Below are positions 45,264 through 55,500 of a stretch of DNA of 64,000 nucleotides, piece by piece; the stretch's first letter is position 1, and each line of letters begins with the position of its first letter. The stretch lies in the NCBI GenBank assembly GCA_026707735.1, contig JAPOWH010000007.1, positions 186,001 to 250,000 of the forward strand, given 5' to 3'. The notes beneath the pieces were generated by a model, which did no database searches, was not told the origin of the DNA, and saw nothing but the letters and a program-made list of their open reading frames with translations. Made by a program: the position numbers and the translations under genes. The DNA comes from Gammaproteobacteria bacterium. GTDB lineage: Bacteria; Pseudomonadota; Gammaproteobacteria; Pseudomonadales; Azotimanducaceae.

Positions 45264-46159
45264 CGGTAACCCAAGGCAGCCAAAGCCAGCCTTTCGTTGG
45301 TCCAGCCTCGACGAACGCGTACGACGATATTGAGAAAGACTTGATTTTGCAGGAAATTCTCTATGGACTGGCGAGAGGACTGACCGATGGATTTCAGGCG
45401 TTTGCCCGCCTTTCCTATAACAATTCCCTTCTGGCTCTCTTTCTCCACATATATTATCGCATCGATTACCGTGACCTTGCTCTCTTCCCGATAGCTTTCC
45501 ACCGCTACTGTTGTGCGATAGGGGAGCTCATCGCCAAGCTGCCGCACCACCTTTTCCCGAATCATTTCCGCAACCAAGAACCGTGTCGGCCGGTCTGTTA
45601 TTTCGTCTTCGGCGTAGAAGTGAGGGCCTTCCGGCATTCGCCTGCAAATTTGCTCAACCAAGATGTCGAGTCCGTCGTTTTTCAATGCCGAGACGGGAAT
45701 GATCTCTTCGTAGGGGTACTTTTCACTAGCAAGTTTCATGACTGGCAGCAATTTAGACTTGGGCTCAACACGGTCCACTTTGTTCAAGGCACAAATAGCC
45801 AAGCTGCTCGAAGAGACCAGATGATTCATTACCAATTCGTCTGCGTCTCGCCAGCCACGGGCATCCACAACATGCAAGCACATATCTACGTCCGACAGCA
45901 CCCCAATTGCTTGTTGATTCATATACCGATTGATGGCACTACTAGATCCCTCTCCAAGTGCGTGCATTCCAGGCGTATCAACAAACATCAGCTGAACTTC
46001 ACGCTGGGTGTGAATTCCCAATAGTCGGTGTCGGGTGGTCTGAGGCTTTCTCGAAGTGATGCTCAATTTGACGCCAAGGATGTGATTGAGCAATGTCGAC
46101 TTGCCGACGTTGGGACGGCCCACGATAGCAACAAAGCCGGAGCGTTTTGGCTCGCTCAT
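45260..46159 (-). CDS. era: GTPase Era
   Basis: Essential GTPase for 16S rRNA maturation and 30S assembly. 299 residues: G1 GRPNVGKSTLLN, G2 region TTRHRLLG, G3 DTPGMH, G4 NKVD, and a C-terminal KH domain with GIVIGKAGKRLKSIG. ATGA overlaps link it to rnc and recO, the conserved rnc-era-recO order. Confidence 0.97.
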   Translation of the reverse strand: MSEPKRSGFVAIVGRPNVGKSTLLNHILGVKLSITSRKPQTTRHRLLGIHTQREVQLMFVDTPGMHALGEGSSSAINRYMNQQAIGVLSDVDMCLHVVDARGWRDADELVMNHLVSSSSLAICALNKVDRVEPKSKLLPVMKLASEKYPYEEIIPVSALKNDGLDILVEQICRRMPEGPHFYAEDEITDRPTRFLVAEMIREKVVRQLGDELPYRTTVAVESYREESKVTVIDAIIYVEKESQKGIVIGKAGKRLKSIGQSSRQSIENFLQNQVFLNIVVRVRRGWTNERLALAALGYR

Positions 46160-46872
46160 GTCTGCAAGAGTTCAAGCATCTTTTGCGCTGCTTCTGTTTC
46201 GGCGTCCTGGATGCTATTGGATTCCCCGTCAGTGGAGAAGGAAGTTCCAGGCACGGTACACAGCACCTTCCAGCTCAGTACTTTGCCTTTCGTCTCGCGC
46301 TTTTCGCTGGAGTATGTCGGATACACCTTGTGCTGCTTAATGGTCAATTCCTGCAATCTTGTTTTCGGGTGAGCCGAATCGGCGTGCCCGGCAACGCTGT
46401 GGTGTCGATTCGAACCTTCTGGGCTGGTCACTATCTTGAAATGACCATTAACGAATTCGACAACGTCCTCTAGACTTCCATCCAAGTAAATGGCGGCGAT
46501 GACTGCTTCAAGGGCACCAGCCAAGACGCTGTCGTTCTCGACTACCCCGTCCTTGCGTGCGCCTTTCCCCAGTCTAATCATGGGTCCAATCTCAAACGCT
46601 GAAGCCACTTTTGCCAATTGATTGTTGTTTTCGAACGCAACTCGTCCACGGGTGAGGTTTCCCTCCTCGTAGTCAGGCAATTGCTCGTACAGAATGTCGC
46701 TAAGCACGAATTTCAATACGGCATCGCCAAGAAATTCCAATCGTTCATTGTCAGGCTGTCCGAAGCTCGAATGGGTTAGAGCTTGAATCAAAAGCAATTC
46801 GTCCTTGAACTGGTAGCCCAGCCGCTCCTGGAAGCGGGAAAGACGTTTGTCTACATCGCTTGACTGTGCCAT
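46156..46872 (-). CDS. rnc: Ribonuclease III
   Basis: Double-strand-specific endonuclease for rRNA and mRNA processing. Catalytic signature ERLEFLGDAVLKF and LAGALEAVIAAIYLD with the second acidic pair; a dsRNA-binding domain follows (PKTRLQELTIKQHKVYPTY...AETEAAQKMLELL). Start chosen at MAQSSDV (238 residues); a GTG 17 codons upstream at 46923 is an alternative, and neither has a clear ribosome binding site. First gene of the coupled group; lepB, the usual upstream neighbour, is not here. Confidence 0.93.
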   Translation of the reverse strand: MAQSSDVDKRLSRFQERLGYQFKDELLLIQALTHSSFGQPDNERLEFLGDAVLKFVLSDILYEQLPDYEEGNLTRGRVAFENNNQLAKVASAFEIGPMIRLGKGARKDGVVENDSVLAGALEAVIAAIYLDGSLEDVVEFVNGHFKIVTSPEGSNRHHSVAGHADSAHPKTRLQELTIKQHKVYPTYSSEKRETKGKVLSWKVLCTVPGTSFSTDGESNSIQDAETEAAQKMLELLQT

Positions 46873-47180
46873 CCGGCAAATTGGGTAAATGATCTGGATA
46901 GAGATTTTAGGGGAACTAGCCACTCAATGACTCGGAAAAATGTTGCTCCGTCAGGTGAGGATCTCATGGAATGGTTGCCGTACACACTATGCTTCAATCG
47001 CTGTAAATTTCCAGCTCGATTCGGTGAAGGCAAGACCCCCTCGGCACCTCTTTGCGTGCGAACCAGGGAGTTGGCATACGTCTACAAGATTGGTAGTGAC
47101 CTATCGTCGGAACGGTGGCGATTAGGCACACGCAACTAAAGACTGAACGGATTGCCGATCAAATTTTCTATCACACTCAG
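46873..47180. other. Intergenic stretch with no supported gene
   Basis: Between divergent rnc and the toxin gene. Short frames on the plus strand have no recognisable content. It must hold the rnc-group promoter, but no good match was found. Confidence 0.4.
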
Positions 47181-47196
47181 TGTTATACAATTTGTA
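47181..47196 (+). promoter_or_regulatory. Candidate promoter/operator of the toxin-antitoxin pair
   Basis: An extended -10-like TGTTATACA (47181-47189) overlaps a perfect inverted repeat TACAA-T-TTGTA (47186-47196), 25 bases before the toxin start. Type II antitoxins with an HTH domain commonly bind such palindromes over their own promoter. No -35 element is convincing. Confidence 0.4.
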
Positions 47197-47220
47197 CTGT
47201 AATGAATTTAAGCGATCCAA

Positions 47221-47595
47221 TTGAGGACGTTCAAGACTAAGTCGTTCGTACGTTTTGCTAACCGTGAGAAAATCGATGACGTCGCGTTGCGTGCAGCTAT
47301 CTGTCGAGCTTGTAGAGGTGTTATTGACGCTGATCTTGGCGGTGGCGTCATCAAGGTGAGAGTTGCACGCACGGGAGGCGGCCGATCAGGGGGATTCCGT
47401 TTAGTTGTTTTATTCAAAGAAGGCGAAATGGCATTTTTCGTGTATGGATTTGCAAAGAGCAGTCGGGCAACCCTTCGCCCAAACGAATTGGAAGTATATC
47501 GGCTATTGGCGGACGAGTACCTAGGTCTTGACGAAGAAGGAATCGAAGCAGCCAAACGCGTTGGAGCAATCGTTGAGGTGGAAGGCGATGACTAA
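47221..47595 (+). CDS. RelE/ParE-family toxin (HigB-like)
   Basis: 124 residues resembling the COG4737 group of RelE-fold toxins: FKTKSFVRFANREKIDDVALRAAI, IDADLGGGVIKVRVARTGGGRSGGFR, and FFVYGFAKSSRATL are the recognisable segments, with basic residues expected for mRNA binding at the ribosome. The start is TTG; no in-frame ATG precedes it. The stop overlaps the antitoxin gene by eight bases. Toxin-first order is that of higBA. Toxicity is inferred from family only. Confidence 0.82.
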   Translation: MRTFKTKSFVRFANREKIDDVALRAAICRACRGVIDADLGGGVIKVRVARTGGGRSGGFRLVVLFKEGEMAFFVYGFAKSSRATLRPNELEVYRLLADEYLGLDEEGIEAAKRVGAIVEVEGDD

Positions 47596-47905
47596 ACAAT
47601 ACAAGAGTGAAGCTTTGGCCGCTGCACATGAAGCAGCACAAGGTCTGGCCGAAGCAGGTGTCATTTCAAAAAGCACAATGCGCATATTTGACGAAAAGTG
47701 TCTTACTCCAATTCAACCGATGACGCCGCAGGAAATTCGAGCTCTTCGGCAACGTGAACATGCCAGTCAGGCAGTATTCGCGCGATATCTAAACGTGACC
47801 GCCGGACTCGTTAGCCAGTGGGAAAGGGGAGAGAAAAGACCTCGTGGAACCTCGCTAAAGTTGCTTTCGCTTGTAGCAAAGAACGGATTGGGTGCAATTG
47901 CGTAA
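47588..47905 (+). CDS. HTH-type antitoxin (HigA-like)
   Basis: 105 residues. N-terminal ~45 residues are Ala-rich and probably wrap the toxin; the C-terminal half is an Xre-type helix-turn-helix (MTPQEIRALRQREHASQAVFARYLNVTAGLVSQWERG). Start at the ATG that overlaps the toxin stop (MTKQYKSEAL); a frame starting 20 codons earlier merely shadows the toxin end. Expected to neutralise the toxin and repress the promoter. Confidence 0.85.
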   Translation: MTKQYKSEALAAAHEAAQGLAEAGVISKSTMRIFDEKCLTPIQPMTPQEIRALRQREHASQAVFARYLNVTAGLVSQWERGEKRPRGTSLKLLSLVAKNGLGAIA

Positions 47906-48107
47906 ACCCAGGTCCTACTTCTTTCTCTACGATACTCTCCGCTTGTGATTCCACCGCAGCATTTGGATCAGTGTCCCTTGATACCCAACGGGTGTTCGGC
48001 GACTTAGCCATAGTTTTCACTTGCCCGAAATAGAAGTGATTCGAAGAGCGATGTAGTGTCATAGGTAGACAGAGAACCAATTGTTTCAATTACTCGAGAA
48101 TGCGTAC

Positions 48108-49703
48108 CTACCACTCCAATTCGCGAAGAGCAGACTCTTTTGCAAGCAATCGCCGAATCTCGTGCGCGCGTTGTGCATCCATGTACGGGATTCGAATTAC
48201 CCAGCGCGATAACCCCAAGTGGTAGGAGGCCGTGTCCACACATAAATTGGCCATGTTGAATCGTCGATCAAATGGACTCTGCGTAACTCTGACTGCTTGA
48301 ACCTTGTCAAACGGAACAATTGCCCATATACGGTTCAGCCAACCCTTGCGCAACATGATCGCGTTTTCGCTAACCTGATGTGCCAGACTTTGCACAATTT
48401 TTTTGGCCGCATAATAAGCCCATGCCAATAGAATCGGCGTGACGAGCAACAGCCAAGGGCTAATGAGCAACGCCAGAACCGTGATTGGGATCACGAAAAC
48501 AAGATTTCGCTTGAAGCGACGCCGGGTTGCCGTTGAAACATCTATTGATTGCCAGGTGGATTGCTGGATAGCCACGTTCGGCATTGTGTTCTTGAGAATG
48601 GAGATTGTTTCCATAGGTTTCACAAGGGGTGCTAACCAATTATTCAAAGGCGAGGCGAGGTTCAATCTGCCCTGCTCCGCAGCAGATGTACTAAACCAAA
48701 TCGACTCCCTTCTCCATACTCGGGTTCGAAGGTTTTTAACGACCTTGACCGCTTGGATTCTGTGAAGCGGAGTGTTCTGTCGTGATCGTACAATCCAGCC
48801 ACTTTCAGCCGTCAACACCTCGCCAACAACCTGCAATTGAAACCTGTAGTAGAGTACGATCGCGAAGAACACCGACGATACAAAAAGCAACGCAAAAGCG
48901 AAACCAGCAAGTGTCGCGCCGTTCACAATCAAATCTGTAATTCGAATTTGATCGTTTAGGCTGATCTCAATCCAAGGAATCCATCCTTCGCCAAGTGACA
49001 CACTAATCAAATTTGTAAGGTCAATCGAAGGAAGGAATGCCCTAAACAACAGTCCAGCAAGATCGGACTGACTCATCAAGAATCCTACAATCGCTGCAAT
49101 TATGATTGGGATTTGCGTTCGCACTGTTGCCAGTTTTAGGCAATCCAGAAGCTTCAAGCTATACAGAATCGAAGTGGAACACGCTTCTTTTGACACGCTT
49201 GCTGGTTCAGAAAGGCTTACAGCGTCTTCGGTCTTGTGCTGCTTCTTGTACGCTGCGACTAGGCTTCGCAGTTCTTCAACGACTTCAGGTCTAACGGCTT
49301 CCAACTGTGCCTCAGATCCACGTCCGCCTGAAGTCTGGAGACTGACCCTAAGCGTTCCAAACAGGCGGTGGATTGGCGTTTGACTCGTATCGATGCCGTG
49401 CAGCCTTTCATAGAGAATTGAACGGTGATTGATGCTCAGTAATCCAATCCGAAGAAGCACACGATCATTCAGGAACTGATAGCGAAATGCGTTGTGAATG
49501 ACAGAAAACGCAATCGAGACAATAGCTCCTACCACCAGTATCCCGATTAGTCCTCCCACCAAAATCGTCGTTATCCCAGGGGATTCGGCATCGGTTAACA
49601 CCGTTGCAATGAATGAGGCTAGAAGAATAAGAAATACAATTGATGCTCGGCCCAGCATCGCCGAAGGATGCAATCTGCACCAGCCCGAATCGGTATGGGT
49701 CAT
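48108..49703 (-). CDS. Bacterial PH-domain membrane protein (YdbT-like)
   Basis: 531 residues with three repeats of a membrane-hairpin plus bPH2 domain. Hydrophobic pairs lie at about 20-75, 210-285 and 375-425, each followed by a PH segment such as YQFLNDRVLLRIGLLSINHRSILYERLHGIDTSQTP, LHRIQAVKVV and IVPFDKVQAVRVTQSP. This is the B. subtilis YdbT organisation; the role in that family is poorly defined (linked there to resistance to certain antimicrobial compounds). Its ATG is four bases past the stop of the smaller partner. Confidence 0.82.
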   Translation of the reverse strand: MTHTDSGWCRLHPSAMLGRASIVFLILLASFIATVLTDAESPGITTILVGGLIGILVVGAIVSIAFSVIHNAFRYQFLNDRVLLRIGLLSINHRSILYERLHGIDTSQTPIHRLFGTLRVSLQTSGGRGSEAQLEAVRPEVVEELRSLVAAYKKQHKTEDAVSLSEPASVSKEACSTSILYSLKLLDCLKLATVRTQIPIIIAAIVGFLMSQSDLAGLLFRAFLPSIDLTNLISVSLGEGWIPWIEISLNDQIRITDLIVNGATLAGFAFALLFVSSVFFAIVLYYRFQLQVVGEVLTAESGWIVRSRQNTPLHRIQAVKVVKNLRTRVWRRESIWFSTSAAEQGRLNLASPLNNWLAPLVKPMETISILKNTMPNVAIQQSTWQSIDVSTATRRRFKRNLVFVIPITVLALLISPWLLLVTPILLAWAYYAAKKIVQSLAHQVSENAIMLRKGWLNRIWAIVPFDKVQAVRVTQSPFDRRFNMANLCVDTASYHLGLSRWVIRIPYMDAQRAHEIRRLLAKESALRELEW

Positions 49704-49707
49704 TTGA

Positions 49708-50214
49708 TTACTCGAGCTCTGCGGGAATTAATGCATCGCGGAGAGCATTTGCCTCCAACTCATCCAAATTGTGCACGGAGACCCTGTGACTTCGCACGCC
49801 CGCGGTATGGACTCTTAGGGTTGCCAGTTCAAATGCTTGTTGAAGCATGCCTCGAGACACATCTACAAACTGAACTCTATTTCGAGGAATCACAGTATGG
49901 GTTCGCCAAAGAAGACCGTAGCGATAGTGCAATCCCTGTGCATCCAACTTGTAAGTTCGACGAAAGTGACGACCTATGACAACTGCAAGTAACCAAAAGA
50001 AAAGACCCAATAGAACCGGTGTCCAATGGATGGCTGCCATCAATCCCCGCAATAAATTCCACTGCGTTCCAAAATTTAGACCCAGTAGTAACACTCCGAT
50101 CAGAAAGCAATTTCCCAGGTAGCCTCCAATGTCTACGACAAGTGCACTTCGGGGGAAGCGACGAAACTCGTTCACTTCATCTTGGACGGTTTTGACCGGC
50201 GGTTCCTCATTCAT
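49708..50214 (-). CDS. Bacterial PH-domain membrane protein (YdbS-like)
   Basis: 168 residues: two hydrophobic segments (about 28-50 and 55-78) and one bPH2 domain (KLDAQGLHYRYGLLWRTHTVIPRNRVQFVDVSRGMLQQ). Always paired with a YdbT-like protein in known genomes and here transcribed just ahead of it. Function unknown; probably forms a membrane complex with its neighbour. Confidence 0.85.
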   Translation of the reverse strand: MNEEPPVKTVQDEVNEFRRFPRSALVVDIGGYLGNCFLIGVLLLGLNFGTQWNLLRGLMAAIHWTPVLLGLFFWLLAVVIGRHFRRTYKLDAQGLHYRYGLLWRTHTVIPRNRVQFVDVSRGMLQQAFELATLRVHTAGVRSHRVSVHNLDELEANALRDALIPAELE

Positions 50215-50456
50215 GCGTGGAACCTTCCGAGGTCATCATCTTCATAAAAAAATGCGTTTTCATGATGCAGGGCGGAATTCGTCACAGCGGGTCAATTGCT
50301 CAATCGCAACGAATTCCAGTGCATAGCAAGACAAGCACTCGAAAGGGTTTAAGGAGTCGAAACAACCCCTCGCGTGCCTTGATTGCGTTTGGGTGAACTC
50401 TGTGGTCTATTTCGTGCCTGTTTATGGGAATGATGCGGACCCTTCCACATCCGGCA

Positions 50457-51863
50457 TCAATTCTGAATTTCTCTGCGACGTCCCATAGATCGAAAGTTCG
50501 ACATCATGTCATTCCACCCTCTCTTCAACGCGCCGGCGCGAAACCGCCAAACCACCAGTGCAGCGAACGCGACAACCGAAGCGTACTGGACATACTGTAT
50601 GGCATGGGAATGATCGTGCTCGAGATTCGCAAAGATTTGAAACCCCGTAGCCATAAGCAGAAAATCGATACCAATTCCAACAATTGCGGTAACACTCATG
50701 ACGACAACGACGTAAATCGTCGCAAATCGCGGTCCGAATTGGCTCAAGACAACCGAAATGGTTGCTGTGTTGGTGGCTGGACCTGTCATTAGAAATATAA
50801 GTGCGGCACCCGGACTTATTCCTTTCGCAACCATTGCTGCCGCCATGGGAGTGCTGGCACTCGCACAAATGTAGAGCGGCACTCCCAACAAAAGCATAAC
50901 TGGATAGGAAATCCACCGTGCAAACTCACTGTCGCCAATGCCGCTGGGCACGAACAAGAAAATGATTCCTCCTAGGAACACTCCTACGAGCAGAGCAAAG
51001 AGGATATCGTCAGCAATGTTGACGAACCCATAGCGAAAGACGTGACGCGCTACTTTGCGCAATGTCAAAGGTTCTTGCTGAGCGCCGCCATCGAAAATCT
51101 TAACGACATCGAAACCCTTGGGGTTTTCACGGGTAGCGGTTCCCTGAGGGCGCAAGACTTGGAGAAGACTCAACGATCGTAGCGCCCTGAGAAAGCCGTT
51201 CGTGGAGTTTGTTGTCGCTTCGCGCAATCGCGTAAGACTAACGTAGCAATCTTCCTGATCTTGCACTAGGTATTCGTGACCGCTGGCATCGCGTGCAGTG
51301 CCAAATTCGTTCTCAGCAGCCCCTGGCGCGCAGCAATCATCCTCAGCCGTAACGTCAGTCTCGCAACGTTCAGTTTCAACAACGGGGGCATCGCAGCAAT
51401 CGTCGACCAGTGCAGGTCTGTCAATTTTCTCCTCCTGCCGAGCCAAACCAACGCAAAACAAGCCCGCTACAACTGCGGTAATAAACGATACGACGGGACG
51501 CGTAATAGCAGCAATCCATCCAAAGAAAACATTGGTTATCAAGATTGAGTCGGCGCCCGTCTCAGGAGCTGTGATAAGAAAAGACATGCAGGCCGAACGT
51601 GACGCTCCTTTGTTGCGCATCTCGGCTACTACAGGCAGTACTGAGCAACTGCACAACGGAATGGGAACACCGACAGCGGCGCTTGTGGCTATGGAGCCAA
51701 AGTTGTCCTTTTGCAGCCATCGCATGACTGCCTGTCGCGAAATGAACACATGAATGAGCCCCGATAGGAACAACCCCAGAAGAATTACTGGAGAGAGCTC
51801 AAGCATCACGTCCCAAAAAAACGTTGCCAGCTTTGCAGCCGTGGAGATTGCCTGTTCTAGCAT
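50457..51863 (-). CDS. Permease of the SO_0444 / DUF318 family (putative Cu/Zn efflux)
   Basis: 468 residues, about ten membrane segments in two halves. The first half has PIPLCSCSVLPV with its Cys-x-Cys and ITAPETGADS; the second has VPLYICASASTPMAAAM and MTGPATNTAT, the repeated motifs of this permease family. The central cytoplasmic loop contains two acidic double-cysteine clusters (VDDCCDAPV, EDDCCAPG), suited to binding soft metals. The SO_0444 members are annotated as Cu/Zn efflux transporters; ArsP-type arsenic permeases are related. Metal identity here is an inference. Confidence 0.75.
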   Translation of the reverse strand: MLEQAISTAAKLATFFWDVMLELSPVILLGLFLSGLIHVFISRQAVMRWLQKDNFGSIATSAAVGVPIPLCSCSVLPVVAEMRNKGASRSACMSFLITAPETGADSILITNVFFGWIAAITRPVVSFITAVVAGLFCVGLARQEEKIDRPALVDDCCDAPVVETERCETDVTAEDDCCAPGAAENEFGTARDASGHEYLVQDQEDCYVSLTRLREATTNSTNGFLRALRSLSLLQVLRPQGTATRENPKGFDVVKIFDGGAQQEPLTLRKVARHVFRYGFVNIADDILFALLVGVFLGGIIFLFVPSGIGDSEFARWISYPVMLLLGVPLYICASASTPMAAAMVAKGISPGAALIFLMTGPATNTATISVVLSQFGPRFATIYVVVVMSVTAIVGIGIDFLLMATGFQIFANLEHDHSHAIQYVQYASVVAFAALVVWRFRAGALKRGWNDMMSNFRSMGRRREIQN

Positions 51864-51947
51864 TTGGCTAAAAGACTACGATCCGAGAGCCAAAGGTTGT
51901 ACCTTGAAGGTCAGGAGAAAGCACACCAATTGTCAATGTGTCCTCAA

Positions 51948-52502
51948 CTACCTGAAGATCAATTGCCAAGACACACCGAAACGATCTTCAACCCAGGCAA
52001 ACTTTCTTCCGAAATCGTAGCTATCCAGAGGCATGAGAAACTTTCCGTCTTCTCCCAGCGCATTAGCCAATCTCGTGACCTCACTCTCGGATTCGCACTC
52101 TACAAACAATGAAATAGCGGGCGTGAACGTGAATGCATGTTCAATTGGACTGTCATTCAAAATGATGTCTTGACCGCTTATATTCACCGTCGCAAACATG
52201 ATCAAGTCGGGCGCGCCAGGATTGGCGTCGCCAAACTTCTGCACCTCTACAACGCGGCTGTTGGGAAACAGTTCCACGTAGAAGTCCATCGCTTCTTGGG
52301 CTTTTCCTTCAAACATCAGAAAGGGCGTAACAGTTTGCGTCATGGTTGGTGTGATTCCTTCTTGACTTGATCGATTAACTAGTGAAGAACATCCGATTAA
52401 TGTTGGCACTGCCAAAAGGATGAGTGCAGAAAGCAGTGCAAGTTTGCCGCTTCCCAGCCGAATGTCGTAGCTCGTTTCAGTTATAGCGTTGTCACCTGCC
52501 AT
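51948..52502 (-). CDS. VOC (PhnB-like) domain lipoprotein
   Basis: 184 residues. C-terminal ~130 residues are a PhnB/3-dmu-9_3-mt type VOC fold (TPFLMFEGKAQEAMDFYVELFPNSR, then WQLIF at the end). Ahead of it lies a lipoprotein signal: hydrophobic LALLSALILLAVPT and a canonical lipobox LIGC with Cys38. Start chosen at ATG 52502, four bases after the stop of the upstream metzincin gene, with a GGAGG 14 bases before it. The usual cytosolic form could instead begin at an internal ATG (52343) preceded by AAGGA. A lipidated VOC protein is unusual; activity unknown. Confidence 0.78.
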   Translation of the reverse strand: MAGDNAITETSYDIRLGSGKLALLSALILLAVPTLIGCSSLVNRSSQEGITPTMTQTVTPFLMFEGKAQEAMDFYVELFPNSRVVEVQKFGDANPGAPDLIMFATVNISGQDIILNDSPIEHAFTFTPAISLFVECESESEVTRLANALGEDGKFLMPLDSYDFGRKFAWVEDRFGVSWQLIFR

Positions 52503-52506
52503 CTTC

Positions 52507-55500
52507 TCAGGAGACCTCCGGATTGTAAGGTTCCGCGTCATCCTCGTCCTTGACTCCGTCTCCATCGTCGTCGTCGTCAAAACGGTTCATGACACCATCG
52601 TTGTCGGTGTCCCTGGGATACTCGTCGTCCACGTCCAAGATCCCGTCGGCGTCGTCGTCAGTGTCTTCGTTGTTGCCGGTGCCATCTTCGTCGGAATCAA
52701 ACCATTCCGATGCATCGGCCTCAAACGCATCTAGGTTGTTGCCCCAACCGTCTTCATCTGAATCTTCCCATTCCGTCGCTAACACGGGGAATTCATCAGG
52801 ACCATCGTCAATTCCGTCGTCATCATCGTTGTCGTCGAAAGTATTGGGCACACCATCTCCATCGGTATCGCCAGTTACGTTGTACAAGTGTGAGAAGCCA
52901 TCGCGCCTGCCATCAACACGATCTATGGCCACAATCTCACTGGAATAAATGATGTGCAAATGCCCAGGGTTTGTTTCCTCGTGTCCGGTAAGTGGCGCAC
53001 CGATGGCGATCTCAGTACCGCCATCGCCATCGAGGTCACCAACCGATGCGACCGACAACCCCGATCCATCTGGCATCTCGGAGCCGAGAATGTAATCAAA
53101 CGTCGAGTTGGCGACAAGTAGGGGGTGCACCCCCGCTATCACCCAACCTGCCAACTCATTGGTGGGATTGTCGGGATCTTCCAGCAACAGTCGTTGAGCA
53201 AGGGACGACTCGGCGATTTGCTCGGCTGTCATGTGAAGTGCCCCGCCGAAGTGCTCCGAATAATTGAAACTTATGGCTTCCCAAAAGTCACCGCCATAAA
53301 GAAGCTCTTGGATTCCGTCACCATCAACGTCTACCGCGGCGGTCGCTGACTTGCAGCAAGCCCTCGTGGGCACTAGCCCGTAGATCAACCACGAATTCGG
53401 CTGATGGCGCGTGTTATCTATTTGTATACGTTGGTCACTCGTGTAGTCGTGTTCGTCACTCAGTTGCAGATCTTTGCCAGAAATTACAAAGCTCCAGAAG
53501 AAGCGTTGACTGCGCACGATGAGCTCGGAGTGGCCATCCCCGTCTATGTCACCATCAGCAACGAAACTCAATCCAACTCCGCTTATCGGTTCGCTGACCG
53601 GGTCGCCTTCAATAGTCCATGTATCAGGAGTTATCTGAAAGGATGCAGGATCGATTTTTCCATCTTCGTCTCCATCCGCCAGGTCAGCTTGATCCAACCG
53701 ATTGTGGGGGATAATGAAGATTGCACCGTTGCCATCTGCGCCGTAGGTTCGACCAGCGATAGCAAGTTCAGGCGTTCCATCAGCATCAAAGTCGCCGTCT
53801 AACGATACGGTGCTGCCGATTTCATCCCCTTCTTCACCAACGATTGCCGTAATCAATCCCTGATCAAGCGCGTCGTCGAGGTTTAGCACCACATATGGAG
53901 GCTCCACATCGTCACCTTGAGGTGCAAGCAAGGAATCCGATATGAAATAGGCTGTTCCGGCATTGTTAGGAGTTCCACTTGCACCAACGATCAGGTCGTC
54001 TCGACCATTTCCGTCAGCGTCGCCGGAAGAGACACTAACTCCAATGAGCCCTTCGTCCTGGTCGCCAACGATTTGCACCGAAAGCGTTCCCGCTGCAAAA
54101 TTCTCTATGCCCACTACACGATCCGACGTCCCATCTTGTGCGTCCATCGTTGCAAGTTCGCTCGTATAGAGGATGTAGACGGCTCCCGAAACAATTACCT
54201 CCTCGTCAACTGTATGCCCAAATCCGACACTAGGAACTATCAACTCGGCAACCCCATCTCCATCAATATCGCCTGTCGTTAGCGCAGTTCCAATCACAGC
54301 CTCTTCTTGATCTCCAACGATCTTCCATGAGTGGGAGCCACTGGGAACGTTGGCCAATTGAATTTCCCGATCAGAGCTCCCGTCAATTGCATCGAGTTCG
54401 GACAGATCTGCTGACGACACGATGTATACCGCACCTGCATCTTCCATTTCTCCTCGGTCCCAAAGCTGCGCACTTACCATGAACTCAAGGGAACCATCTC
54501 CGTCAATGTCGCCAATTTCGGAAACAACTCCTCCAGCGGCATCAAAGGAGTTTTCGCCCACGAGCTTCCAGGAGGACAAATCGGTCTTATCCGGATCAAG
54601 AGGATAGGCATCCCTCGCGTCTTCCGTGCCGTCGTTGTCGTCGTCTGAGTCCGCGTTGTCGCCAACGCCATCCCCATCCGAATCGTAGGCTTCATCCGGA
54701 TTCTCAGGAAATGCATCGGTGTTGTCTCCCACACCGTCGCCATCTGAATCCGCCGACTCGGTTGGGTCAAACGGAAATGGGTCGGCGTTGTCGCCTACAC
54801 CATCGCCATCGCTGTCGTACTGTTCGTTTGGATCGAACGGAAAGGCATCAGCGTTATTCCCCACGCCATCCTCGTCGGTATCCAGGAACTCCGAATCATC
54901 AAGAGGAAATGCATCAACAGCGTCAGCTTTGCCATCGCCATCGTCGTCGGTATCCGTCCCGTTGCCAATGCCGTCCCCATCCGTATCGAGCCAATCATTT
55001 GGGTCGTCAGGAACGGCATCCACGGGATCGACAAATCCATCTCCGTCAGTGTCAGCAAACGACGGTCGCAACCTTTCAAACTGCCACTGTACGGCGTTCA
55101 TCGCCAATACCGCATTGGCAGCTAACTCCTCCTCAACACCGACTCCACAGTCGTTGTTGTAGCAACTCTCAAGATCAGGATTCGAGAATACAGTGCTCTT
55201 GTTTCCACCCAATCCAGCGTAAGACATGATCGTATGGAACTCGCCCTCAACCGCGTGTCCACGAGCGAATCTCCAAGAGCCTATCTCGCCCTGCCATTCC
55301 GAGTGCCCCAGACCCAAAATGTGCCCTAACTCGTGAGCTGTAGTATCCCCAGGACAACCAGTCAGCACGTAAGCGGTATAGATTCGGTCGTCGAGCAGAG
55401 GCATGTAGCCCCGCCATCCCCATCCATTGATATAGGTGTATCCGCATATGAACTGAAAAGCATCGCTTGCGCCCTTGAAGACTACAGCCATGTCCGCTCC

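Noticed and set aside
45254..46024. 256-codon plus-strand frame
   Set aside because: Exact complement of era; antisense of a conserved gene.
47890..48011. Possible small minus-strand protein beginning MAKSPNTRWVSRDTD
   Set aside because: Composition looks protein-like but it runs antisense into the antitoxin gene, has no ribosome binding site and no recognisable family.
54711..55229. 172-codon plus-strand frame rich in His/Arg
   Set aside because: Complement of the Asp-rich TSP3 repeats, which produces long open antisense frames by codon bias.
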